Assembly: GCA_963766005.1 (NCBI GenBank) | Contig: CAVXYG010000008.1 | Coordinates: 124,001-188,000, forward strand | Origin: CAVXYG01 sp963766005 | Lineage (GTDB): Bacteria; Actinomycetota; Actinomycetes; S36-B12; GCA-2699445 | Reading direction: 5' to 3' | DNA: 64,000 bases | Part shown: one piece after another, positions 16,371-24,530 of the stretch | How the letters are laid out: each line of letters opens with the position of its first letter | How positions within the stretch are numbered: the first letter of the stretch is position 1 | The notes under the pieces: generated by a model | The model's database searches: none | Seen by the model: only the letters and a program-made list of their open reading frames with translations | Told to the model about the DNA's origin: nothing | Position numbers and translations under genes: made by a program

Positions 16371-17828
16371 ATGGCTGTCGCCCGCCCGTTCGCCGTCATC
16401 GTGCTCGCAGCGGGTGGCGGAACCCGGATGAAATCGGCTCGACCCAAGGTGCTGCACGAGGTCGCCGGCCGCAGCCTTGTCGGCCACGTCCTGACCGCTT
16501 GCCGCCCGCTGGCCCCGGAGCACCTGGTGGTCGTGATCGGCCACGGCCGGGAGCAGGTCGCCGAGCACCTGTCGGCCGTGGCGCCCGACGTGGTCACCAC
16601 GATCCAGGACGAGCAGCGCGGCACGGGCCATGCGGTCCGGGTCACGCTGGAGCAACTGGCTGGGCGGGGCATCGTGGCCACCGCGGACAGCGGGCCGATC
16701 CTGGTGCTGACCGGCGATACCCCGATCCTGACCGACGCCACGTTGCGCCATTTGCTGCAGCGCAACGAGGACACGGCGTCGGCAGCCACGGTGCTCACGG
16801 CGGTCCTGGAGGACCCCAGCGGGTATGGGCGCGTCGTGCGCGACGCGGCCGGCGATGTCACCGCCATCGTGGAGCACAAGGATGCTGACGCGGCAACGCT
16901 GGCGGTGACCGAGGTCAACAGCGGCATGTACGCCTTCGACGCGGCGGTCCTGGACCGCTACCTGCAGCAGCTGACCACGGACAACGCGCAGGGCGAGGAG
17001 TACCTCACCGACGTCGTCGGCCACGCACGTGCCGACGGGCTGCGGGTCACGGCCGTCCCCGCCGATGATCCGCGCGAGATCCTCGGTGTCAACGACCGGG
17101 TGCAGCTGGCCCAGGCGGGAGCGATCCTGCGCGAGCGCATCAACGAGGGGTGGCTGCGGGCCGGAGTGACCATGGTCGATCCGCAGCGCGTCGACATCGA
17201 TGCCGACGTGGAGTTGGCGCCCGATGTCCTGCTCGAGCCCGGGGTAGCGCTGCGCGGGACCACGATCGTGGCATCCGGTGCGACGATCGGCCCGGATTGC
17301 ACGCTGACGGATACCGAGGTCGGTCCGGGCGCCCACGTCCGCCGCACCGAGGCCACGCTGGCGGTGATCGGTCCGCACGCACAGGTCGGTCCGTTCACGT
17401 ACCTGCGACCGGGCACGTGGCTGGCCGATGGCGCGAAGGTGGGCGGCTTCTGCGAGGTCAAGAACGCCACGATCGGCATCGGGTCGAAGGTGCCGCACCT
17501 GTCCTACGTGGGCGACGCCCAGATCGGAGAGGGGACGAACATCGGTGCGGCGTCGGTGTTCGTCAACTTCGACGGGGTCGCCAAGCACCGCATCGTGGTG
17601 GGCGACAACGTCCGCGTCGGTAGCGACACGATGCTGGTGGCGCCGGTCACGCTCGGCGACGGCAGCTACACGGCAGCCGGATCGGTCATCACCGAGGACG
17701 TGCCTGCCGGCGCGATGGCCGTCGCCCGCGGTCGACAGCGCAACGTCGAGGGGTGGGTGGAGCGGCGCCGACCAGGCACCGCTGCAGCCGAATCGGCACG
17801 AGAGTCCCGCGAGAGGGGCGCTGAGTGA
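16371..17828 (+). CDS. glmU: Bifunctional UDP-GlcNAc pyrophosphorylase / GlcN-1-P acetyltransferase
   Basis: GlmU acetylates glucosamine-1-P and then makes UDP-GlcNAc, the precursor of peptidoglycan. The 485-residue protein has the uridylyltransferase domain (VIVLAAGGGTRMKSARPKVLHEVAGR, about 9-34; LVLTGDTPIL; GMYAFD) and a left-handed beta-helix acetyltransferase domain of hexapeptide repeats (from about 255), with VGPFTYLRPG, KVGGFCEVKNATIG and HLSYVGDAQIGEGTNIGA. The ATG at 16371 follows GGAGG by 5 nt; the same frame is open further upstream, but without homology. prs follows after 68 nt. Confidence 0.95.
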   Translation: MAVARPFAVIVLAAGGGTRMKSARPKVLHEVAGRSLVGHVLTACRPLAPEHLVVVIGHGREQVAEHLSAVAPDVVTTIQDEQRGTGHAVRVTLEQLAGRGIVATADSGPILVLTGDTPILTDATLRHLLQRNEDTASAATVLTAVLEDPSGYGRVVRDAAGDVTAIVEHKDADAATLAVTEVNSGMYAFDAAVLDRYLQQLTTDNAQGEEYLTDVVGHARADGLRVTAVPADDPREILGVNDRVQLAQAGAILRERINEGWLRAGVTMVDPQRVDIDADVELAPDVLLEPGVALRGTTIVASGATIGPDCTLTDTEVGPGAHVRRTEATLAVIGPHAQVGPFTYLRPGTWLADGAKVGGFCEVKNATIGIGSKVPHLSYVGDAQIGEGTNIGAASVFVNFDGVAKHRIVVGDNVRVGSDTMLVAPVTLGDGSYTAAGSVITEDVPAGAMAVARGRQRNVEGWVERRRPGTAAAESARESRERGAE

Positions 17829-17896
17829 TCCGGCGTCGGGCTCGCGGTCCGGATGGGCGATAATCGCACGGGGAACCGGCCGAGAGGGGATCGACC

Positions 17897-18865
17897 ATGA
17901 ATGGGATTCGCGTGCCCACATCAAAGCGGATGATGCTGTTCGCGGGTCGGTCGCATCCCGACCTGGCCACCGAAGTGGCGAAGGAGCTCGGCGTCGAACT
18001 GGCTCCGACCTCGGCGTACGACTTCGCCAACGGCGAGATCTTCGTGCGGTTCGAGGAGTCGGTGCGAGGGTGCGATGCGTTCGTCCTGCAGAGCCATACC
18101 AGCCCGATCAACAAGTGGATCATGGAGCAACTCATCATGATCGATGCGCTGAAGCGGGCATCGGCGAAGCGCATCACCGTGGTCATCCCGTTCTACGGCT
18201 ACTCGCGCCAGGACAAGAAGCACCGCGGTCGTGAGCCCATCACCGCGCGGCTCATCTCGGACCTCTTCTCTTCTGCCGGCGCTGACCGGCTCATGAGCGT
18301 GGATCTGCACACCTCGCAGATCCAGGGCTTCTTCGACGGCCCCGTCGATCACCTGTTCGCGCTGCCCCTCCTCGCCTCCTACGTCAAGGAGCGCTACCCG
18401 ACGCAGGGCGTCACCGTCGTCAGCCCCGACGCCGGCCGAGTCCGCGTGGCGGAGCGCTGGACCGACACCCTGGGCAGCCCGCTTGCGATCATCCACAAGC
18501 GTCGCGACCCTGACGTGCCCAACGAGGTCCGCATCTTCGAGGTCGTCGGAGACGTGAAGGGTCGCTCCTGCGTCCTGGTCGACGACATGATCGACACCGG
18601 CGGCACGATCGCGAAGGCTGCTGAGACCCTGTTCGAACAGGGGGCTGCGCAGGTCATCGTGGCCGCTACCCACGGCATCCTGTCCGACCCGGCCGCCGAG
18701 CGGCTGCAGGCATCGGGGGTCAGCGAGGTCATCGTGACCAACACGCTCCCGATCCCAGAAGATCGGCGATTCGACAAGCTCACCGTGCTGTCGATCGCCC
18801 CGGTCATCGCCAAGGCGATGTCGGAGGTGTTCACCGACGGTTCCGTGACACGCCTGTTCGAGTAG
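17897..18865 (+). CDS. prs: Ribose-phosphate pyrophosphokinase
   Basis: Prs makes PRPP from ribose-5-P and ATP for nucleotide, His, Trp and NAD synthesis. The 322-residue protein has YDFANGEIFVRFEESVRG, the pyrophosphate-binding DLHTSQIQGFFDGPVDHL, VVSPDAGRVRVAERW and the PRPP-binding loop CVLVDDMIDTGGTIAKAAE. The ATG follows GAGAGGGG by 6 nt. glmU-prs is a conserved actinobacterial pair. Confidence 0.95.
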   Translation: MNGIRVPTSKRMMLFAGRSHPDLATEVAKELGVELAPTSAYDFANGEIFVRFEESVRGCDAFVLQSHTSPINKWIMEQLIMIDALKRASAKRITVVIPFYGYSRQDKKHRGREPITARLISDLFSSAGADRLMSVDLHTSQIQGFFDGPVDHLFALPLLASYVKERYPTQGVTVVSPDAGRVRVAERWTDTLGSPLAIIHKRRDPDVPNEVRIFEVVGDVKGRSCVLVDDMIDTGGTIAKAAETLFEQGAAQVIVAATHGILSDPAAERLQASGVSEVIVTNTLPIPEDRRFDKLTVLSIAPVIAKAMSEVFTDGSVTRLFE

Positions 18866-19446
18866 CGGCACGACCCGCGCTGGTGCGGGCGAGGCGCAGA
18901 CGGGACCCAGGCAGTCGTGGCGCACGCCGTGATGGCGCAGGGCCAGATGCCCAGCCTGGATGCATGGTGCTCGGCCCCGATACTCGCCGGGAAGCCTCAC
19001 TTCGATCGGGGTCGCGCCCAATCCCCGCGGCGAATCGCGACCCGGGCCGATCGAGATGAGCCTTCTCGGCAGCGCTGCCCGTCACGGCCGTGGCCGCAGG
19101 CAAAGGCGTGCCCTCCGGTACCGTGAGACGCCTGCGCGAGGAGCGGATCGAGGGCGGCGGGCAACCTGCGCAGCGCCGACGTCGGCGCTGCCGCGGCGAG
19201 CCGGGGGTGTGCGCTCGCTTGCCGTGATCGCACCGGTCGGTCCCCGCCACAACTCAGGTCCATCATCCCGGTGATGTACGCAGGATTTGGACGGGTGCGC
19301 TGCGGTGACTAGACTGAGTGGGTTCCTCGGCGAGGGCGTGTCCGGTGATTCCGGCTGCGCCGTTATCGACGCGGCAGACGGCGTCCGCCGTCCGCTCTTC
19401 GGACGTAGCCGAGGCCGCAGCCGCACTACGCCGACAGGAGATCACC
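18866..19446 (+). promoter_or_regulatory. Long leader/intergenic region before rplY, with a 22-bp palindrome
   Basis: This 581-bp gap has no convincing gene on either strand. CCCGC/GCGGG (18874-18889) just after prs is a weak hairpin. A perfect 22-bp palindrome lies at 19170-19191 (core CGCCGACGTCGGCG). TAGACT (19311-19316) is a good -10; if used, it leaves a leader of roughly 120 nt before the rplY GTG at 19447, which has AGGAG at 19436-19440. The leader could carry regulation of the ribosomal protein, but I see no known family. Confidence 0.4.
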
Positions 19447-20016
19447 GTGAGCACTTCCGACGTCACGCTGCAGGCCGAGGCCCGCGCCGATTTCGGCAAG
19501 GGGGCGGCCCGTACGCTGCGCCGCAAGGGCCTTGTCCCGGCCGTCATGTACGGCTCCGGCTCGCAGGTGCTCCACGTGGTGCTGCCGGCCCATGAGACCA
19601 ACCTGGCGCTCCGGATCCCGCAGGTCGTGCTCCGCGTGCAGTACGAAGGCAAGACTCTGCCGGTCGCGCCGCGCGACGTCCAGCGCGATCCGGTGCGCAC
19701 CGATCTGCTCCACCTCGACCTCGTGCTGCTGTCGCTGGCCGATGTGGCGGAGCGGCGTGCCTACACCGAAGCCCTCGAGGCAGCACAGGCCAACGCCGAG
19801 GAAGCAGGCCTCGATCCGATGCAGGCGGCTCACCTCATCGAGGAGGCTGCAGCCGCGGGCGAGGACCTGCAGGCCGTTGCCGCCAGCATCGTGCAGACGC
19901 TGGAAGAGCAGGCCCGCGCCTTCAGCGCCGCTTCTGCCGCTGCGGAAGCCGCCGAAGAGGCCGCCGAGAGCGATGTGGGCGCCGCCGAGGATGAGTCGGC
20001 CGAAGAAGCCGAGTGA
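19447..20016 (+). CDS. rplY: Ribosomal protein L25/CTC family with atypical acidic C-terminus
   Basis: L25 binds 5S rRNA in the large subunit; the longer CTC forms are linked to stress. The first 95 residues are typical (LQAEARADFGKGAARTLRRKGLVPAVMYGSG, then RDVQRDPVRTDLLHLDLVLL). The usual C-terminal beta domain of CTC/TL5 (EVPVHxxG and onward) is absent; instead residues from about 98 are predicted to be helical, Ala/Glu-rich and end in an acidic run (DVGAAEDESAEEAE). The 189-residue total is close to the normal CTC length, so the domain appears replaced rather than deleted. GTG start, AGGAG at 6 nt. pth overlaps the stop by 4 nt. Confidence 0.85.
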   Translation: MSTSDVTLQAEARADFGKGAARTLRRKGLVPAVMYGSGSQVLHVVLPAHETNLALRIPQVVLRVQYEGKTLPVAPRDVQRDPVRTDLLHLDLVLLSLADVAERRAYTEALEAAQANAEEAGLDPMQAAHLIEEAAAAGEDLQAVAASIVQTLEEQARAFSAASAAAEAAEEAAESDVGAAEDESAEEAE

Positions 20017-20630
20017 CCTCAGCGCCCAAGCTGCCGGACACCGCCGCGATGAGCCAGGACGCAGCACCGTGGCTTGTCGTCGGCCTGGGCAACCCGGGTC
20101 TGAAGTACGCGGAGACGCCGCACAATGTCGGGTGGCGGGTGGTGGACGAGCTCGCCGACCGGTGCGGGGTCCGACTCGGGCCGGCCAAGCGAGCCAAGGC
20201 GGACATCGCACAGGTCCGGATTGCGGGACAACCCGCCGTGCTCGTCAAGCCCACCGACTACATGAACAACTCCGGTGGGCCGACCAAGGCGTTGCTCACC
20301 TACTACAAAGCCAGCCCGGAGCGGCTCGCGGTGGTCCATGACGAGCTGGACATCCAGCCGAACACGCTGCGGCTGAAGTTCGCCGGCGGGGACAACGGGC
20401 ACAACGGCCTGCGCAGCCTGCGCAGCAGCCTCGGTACCGGGGACTACTACCGGGTGAGGATCGGAGTCGGCCGCCCGGCCGGCAGGCAGGACCCCGCGGA
20501 CTACCTGCTGCGGCCAACGCCAACCGCGCTGCGCAAGGATCTTCCGGTGACGATCGCCCGCGCGGCCGATGCTGTGGAGACACTCATCGATCGAGGGCTA
20601 GCTGAGGCCCAGAACGCCTACAACAGTTAG
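20013..20630 (+). CDS. pth: Peptidyl-tRNA hydrolase
   Basis: Pth frees tRNA from peptidyl-tRNA dropped by ribosomes. The 205-residue protein has VVGLGNPGLKYAETPHNVGW (catalytic His in PHNVG), KPTDYMNNSG, VVHDELDIQPNTLRLK and GGDNGHNGLRSL, with YRVRIGVGRP. The GTG at 20013 overlaps the rplY stop (GTGA); an alternative ATG lies at 20049, just before the conserved region. rplY-pth is the conserved order. Confidence 0.93.
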   Translation: MTSAPKLPDTAAMSQDAAPWLVVGLGNPGLKYAETPHNVGWRVVDELADRCGVRLGPAKRAKADIAQVRIAGQPAVLVKPTDYMNNSGGPTKALLTYYKASPERLAVVHDELDIQPNTLRLKFAGGDNGHNGLRSLRSSLGTGDYYRVRIGVGRPAGRQDPADYLLRPTPTALRKDLPVTIARAADAVETLIDRGLAEAQNAYNS

Positions 20631-20637
20631 GGATACC

Positions 20638-21444
20638 ATGCCGAGTGCCGTCAACGATGTGGAGCTCGCCCGGGAGATCGCCGCCCAGGCCGGCCAACTC
20701 CTGGTCTCGCACCGCGAGCAGTTCGGTCCGGTCGACCCCGATGACCGGGGACGGCTGCGAGCACTGCGCGACAGCGCCGACCGGCTGGCGCATGAACACA
20801 TCGCTGCAGCCCTCGGCGCCGCCCGCCCAGAGGACGGGCTGCTCTCGGAGGAGGGCAAGGACGACGAGGCGCGGTTGCGCAGCGAGCGCGTCTGGATCGT
20901 CGATCCGCTCGACGGAACTTGGGAGTACGGCCAGGGTCGATCCGACTTCGGCGTCCACATCGCGCTCTGGCTCGCCCCGTCCGGCTCGACGCCGGGACGA
21001 CTGGCGGCCACCGTCGTGGATCTGCCGGCCGCGGGGATCGTGCGCACCACCGCCGACCCCAAGCCGCAGCTGGGTCCACTGCCGCTGGACCGGCCGTGGC
21101 GGGTCGTCGCGTCGCGGACCCGGGCACCGGAGAACCTCGAGGGCATCGTGGCCCGGTGGCAGGAGCTGGCCGGCCATGAGATCGAAGTGGTCAACGTCGG
21201 ATCCGTTGGTGCGAAAGTGGAGGAGATCCTCGCAGGCCGCGCCGAGGCGTATCTGCACGACACCGGGTTCTACGAGTGGGACCTCGCCGCTCCGATGGGC
21301 GTCGCGCAGCACTACGGGCTGGTCATCGAGCACTGGGACGGGTCGGACATCGTGCTCAACCAGATGCCGCCGTTCGTCCGCAATGTCTTGGTGGCGCGGC
21401 CGGACGTCGCGGCGACCCTGCGTGAAGCCGTCCGCGGATCGTGA
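20638..21444 (+). CDS. cysQ: Inositol-monophosphatase-family phosphatase, CysQ-like (PAP phosphatase)
   Basis: The 268-residue protein belongs to the Li+-sensitive FIG superfamily: LLSEEGKDDEARL (first metal Glu), RVWIVDPLDGTWEYGQG (DPxDGT metal site) and a C-terminal EWDLAAPMGVAQHYG. Overall it most resembles actinobacterial CysQ, which removes the 3'-phosphate of PAP made during sulfate assimilation; related members also act on inositol-1-P or fructose-1,6-bisphosphate, so substrate is inferred. The usual Arg in DGTREY is Trp here (DGTWEY). The ATG lies 7 nt after the pth stop. Confidence 0.75.
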   Translation: MPSAVNDVELAREIAAQAGQLLVSHREQFGPVDPDDRGRLRALRDSADRLAHEHIAAALGAARPEDGLLSEEGKDDEARLRSERVWIVDPLDGTWEYGQGRSDFGVHIALWLAPSGSTPGRLAATVVDLPAAGIVRTTADPKPQLGPLPLDRPWRVVASRTRAPENLEGIVARWQELAGHEIEVVNVGSVGAKVEEILAGRAEAYLHDTGFYEWDLAAPMGVAQHYGLVIEHWDGSDIVLNQMPPFVRNVLVARPDVAATLREAVRGS

Positions 21445-21517
21445 CCCGGTGCCGCTCCATTCCGGGCACCCCAACGCCTCCGCACGGGGCGTCCGCAGCG
21501 GGGAGAGCGAGAACAGG

Positions 21518-21961
21518 GTGGCTGAGGTGGGCTCGGAGTCGGCCGATGCCCGATCGTCGGACCCCGGAGCGTCAGCAATCGGGCCCGGGGTCGAGCTCAG
21601 CACCACGGTGCCGACGGTCGCCGAGCAGGCGCAGCCCATGGTGAACGGCCCTGGTGGTGCCATCGACGCGGTGCGCAGCGGCCCGTCCGCCATCCACGGC
21701 ACCGGCTGCTTCGCCCGCACGCGCCTCGCCGAGAACGAGCGTATCGGGACGTTCACCGGCCGATCCGTCGAAGTCGACGGCCCCCACGTGCTGTGGGCCA
21801 GCCGCGACGGACGGCGCTGGGAGGGTCGCGAGGGGACCTCGGTGCTGCGGTTTCTCAACCACAGCGACAGACCCAACGCCGCCTTCGACGGATTCGATCT
21901 CTACGCGCTCGCCGACATTGCCGCCGACGCCGAGATCACCATCGACTACCAGCCGGACTAG
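21518..21961 (+). CDS. SET domain-containing protein
   Basis: A small protein (147 residues from GTG 21518; 107 if it starts at the ATG at 21638) whose last 100 residues form a compact SET domain: SGPSAIHGTGCFARTRLAE, RIGTFTG, then FLNHSDRPNAAFDG (the NHS SAM-binding knot) and ITIDYQ. SET proteins transfer methyl from SAM to lysine. The eukaryotic histone function does not apply, so the target is unknown. No obvious pre- or post-SET Cys clusters are present. The frame is open far upstream but overlaps cysQ in another frame, so the start is uncertain; GGGAGAG lies 10 nt before 21518. Confidence 0.75.
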   Translation: MAEVGSESADARSSDPGASAIGPGVELSTTVPTVAEQAQPMVNGPGGAIDAVRSGPSAIHGTGCFARTRLAENERIGTFTGRSVEVDGPHVLWASRDGRRWEGREGTSVLRFLNHSDRPNAAFDGFDLYALADIAADAEITIDYQPD

Positions 21962-22088
21962 GCGTGCGCGAGCGGTGCCCGCTCCACACGACGACGGCGG
22001 ATCCGCGCCGGCACGGCGGCCTCCCGGATCGATCGCGACACCACGCCAGCGCCGAAGCCAGACGCTCACTCGATGGCACCCGCGGGCT

Positions 22089-24530
22089 CTAGAGCAGATT
22101 GCGGGCGAGCATGATGCGCATCGCCACGCCGCCGATCGGGATGGGGAGCCAGAAGGTGACCAACCGGTACAGGAAGACGGCGGCGAGTGCCGGTGCGGCC
22201 GCCATCCCGACACCGGTCAGCGCGGCCAGGAGGACCGCCTCGACGGCGCCCACGCCGCCGGGTGTCGGCGCGATCGTGGCCGCCGACCCCACGGTCAGGT
22301 ACAGCAGCGCGATCGTGACCAGCGGAATTTCGCCGCCGAGCGCGTCCACCGAGAAGTACAGCGCGCAGATGTAGCCGACCTGCAGCAGCAGTGCGCCGGA
22401 GAAGAGCACCAGCATCCGCATCGGATCGGCGATGAGATCCCGCAGCGAATCCAGCGAGTGCCGAACCGCCGGCAGCACCGTGGCAGTCACGACTCCGCGC
22501 ACCTTGGGGGTCGCCGCCGCGACTCCGATCAGCGCGAGGACGACGGCGGCGCCGATCCCGATGGTCTGGAGTCCGGGCAGTTTGTCCAGCTCTTCGCCCA
22601 GCACCCCGCTGCTGCCGGCGAGGATCGCCACCAGGATCAGCAGCGCGATATGGACCACCACGATTGCGACCTCTTTGGCGGCAGCCGCGGAGACCGCTGT
22701 GGCGGCCGGTACGCCCTGCTTCTGAGCGAACCGGACGTTGAGCCCGACGTTGGCGACGCCCGGGGGCGCGATGGCGCTGGCGAAGCTGGCCGCGACGGCC
22801 GCCAGCAGCGAGTGGATCAGTTTCACCGGCGCCGGGACGGAACCTGACAACGCCAGCGCGACGCCGACGTAGGTGGTCGCCGATGCCAACGCCGCTGCTC
22901 CCACCATGAGCGGGTCGGCGTCGCGGATCGCGTCGATCATCCGGGGCAGATCTGCCAGTTGGGGTAGGAAGACGTAGACCGCAACGACGAGCATGCCGGC
23001 CATGACCAGCTGGCGCACCGACACCCGCTCCACGGCGGCGAACGTCGGCTCCGCCACGCCGCATGCGGCGGCGACCTCATCGATGAGTGGCCCAAGACCG
23101 TCCGGCTGGGACTTCACCGCTGACCGGGTGGCCCTCGTGAGCGCTGCCGGCACCAGGTGGCTGATCCCGGTCGCCAACTCCTCGGCTCCGAGACTGCTGA
23201 TAGCCGCTGCCACGGCGCGCTCGGCGCCGGCGACTGCGTAGGTGGCGGACAGCAGTTCTGCGATGTCGACGCTCAGGGCGCCCTCGCCGGCAGCTGGTTC
23301 GCCGAAGGAGAAGTCGAGCAGCCAGACGCGACCAGCCCCATCCAAGAGCCAGTTGGACAGTTGCAGGTCGCGGTGCGCGATGCCCGCGGAGCGCATGGCG
23401 GCCAGGTTGTCCCAGAGCTGGCGCAGCACATCGTCGCTGATCCGATCGACCGGAACGGTGTCCAGCGTGCTGCCGGCGATCTCGTCCGTCGCCAGGACCA
23501 TGTCGCCGGCGCCGAGCGCCGCCAGTCCCCGGACACTCGGCGTGCGGGTACCGGCATTCGCGGCGGTCATGGCGAGCATGGCCTCCACGGCGGCGGCGCG
23601 GCGTGGGGTGGAGTAGGCGACCTCCTCGCCGAGCTGGCGTACCCGCACCCGCCGATAGCGGCGCCGTACGCTGTCGGCCCGGTACTGCTCGGCCGTGAGG
23701 ACCTTGCAGTGCAGTCGCGCGCCGTCCGCCAGCTCGCTGCGGAAGGGCAGCGCGCCGCCCGCGGTCGGCACTGCCGTGCTCGTCATGGCCGGCAGACCGA
23801 CGCGGCGCAGACTTGCGGTGACCTCGGCGGCGTTCGGCAACCGCACTCGTCGTCCGAAGGCCAGCAGCAGGGCAGACCCGACCACGCCGCCGATGCCGAT
23901 CGCGAGGAGCAGGTCGAGCGCGACCTCCCGGGACGTGATGACCCGGATGAGCGACAGCAGGGCGACGAAGGACCAGCCGAAGGAGTGCCACGCCCGGTTG
24001 AGGTAGGGGGACAGCAGCAGCAGGGCCGTCACCGCGGTCGCGACCGCGTGGGAGGGCGGCCAACCCACGATGAGGCTTGGATTCAGTCCGAAGTCCGGCA
24101 GCTCCTTGGCCTCGTCCGGTGACACCATCGCCGAGGCGGCAGTCGACACGATCGCGGCCAGCGCGTACCCGAGGGAGTACACAGCCCAGAGGCGCCATCG
24201 GCGGGCAACCAGCAGCACCAGCGGGATGCCCAGGAAGAGCAGGACGTGCAGAACCTGCACACCGAGGACGAGCAGACTCAGCACGGTGCTCGGCAACCGA
24301 GACACCAGCTGCAGCAGGTCGCCCTCGATGCCGGCGGTGGTCTGCTCGGCGCCGATCGCCGCGAGGAGCCCGACAGCGGTCAGCGCGAGATACGCCAGCA
24401 GTCGGGTGATATCCGAGGAGTCGCGCGCCGTCGTCCACCGGCGCTCGTCGGGGGGCACTGCTGCGGCGAGACCAGCGTCCCCGGCATCCTCTGTTCGACC
24501 GGGCGGTGTCCTTGCTGTGTCGTCCATCAT
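22089..24530 (-). CDS. PAP2 - kinase-like - flippase (LPG-synthase TM) fusion membrane protein
   Basis: An 813-residue protein with three regions. Residues about 40-235 are membrane helices resembling a PAP2 phosphatase (GWPPSHAVAT with His at about 161; SLIRVITSREVALDLLLAIGIGG). Residues about 260-520 form a protein-kinase-like/ABC1-like domain with catalytic loop HRDLQLSNWLL (386-396) and LLDFSFGEP. From about 545 there are about eight helices of the UPF0104/lysylphosphatidylglycerol-synthase TM family, with APPGVANVGLNVRFA and IAPTPGGVGAVEA. This suggests lipid-linked substrate dephosphorylation, phosphorylation and flipping by one protein (inference). The ATG at 24530 is one of two in tandem; the frame is open further upstream without homology. 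Confidence 0.8.
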   Translation of the reverse strand: MMDDTARTPPGRTEDAGDAGLAAAVPPDERRWTTARDSSDITRLLAYLALTAVGLLAAIGAEQTTAGIEGDLLQLVSRLPSTVLSLLVLGVQVLHVLLFLGIPLVLLVARRWRLWAVYSLGYALAAIVSTAASAMVSPDEAKELPDFGLNPSLIVGWPPSHAVATAVTALLLLSPYLNRAWHSFGWSFVALLSLIRVITSREVALDLLLAIGIGGVVGSALLLAFGRRVRLPNAAEVTASLRRVGLPAMTSTAVPTAGGALPFRSELADGARLHCKVLTAEQYRADSVRRRYRRVRVRQLGEEVAYSTPRRAAAVEAMLAMTAANAGTRTPSVRGLAALGAGDMVLATDEIAGSTLDTVPVDRISDDVLRQLWDNLAAMRSAGIAHRDLQLSNWLLDGAGRVWLLDFSFGEPAAGEGALSVDIAELLSATYAVAGAERAVAAAISSLGAEELATGISHLVPAALTRATRSAVKSQPDGLGPLIDEVAAACGVAEPTFAAVERVSVRQLVMAGMLVVAVYVFLPQLADLPRMIDAIRDADPLMVGAAALASATTYVGVALALSGSVPAPVKLIHSLLAAVAASFASAIAPPGVANVGLNVRFAQKQGVPAATAVSAAAAKEVAIVVVHIALLILVAILAGSSGVLGEELDKLPGLQTIGIGAAVVLALIGVAAATPKVRGVVTATVLPAVRHSLDSLRDLIADPMRMLVLFSGALLLQVGYICALYFSVDALGGEIPLVTIALLYLTVGSAATIAPTPGGVGAVEAVLLAALTGVGMAAAPALAAVFLYRLVTFWLPIPIGGVAMRIMLARNLL

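Noticed and set aside
18866..19446. Structural RNA (RNase P or tmRNA) in the 581-bp gap
   Set aside because: Neither the RNase P core nor the tmRNA ends nor tRNA-like termini were recognisable.
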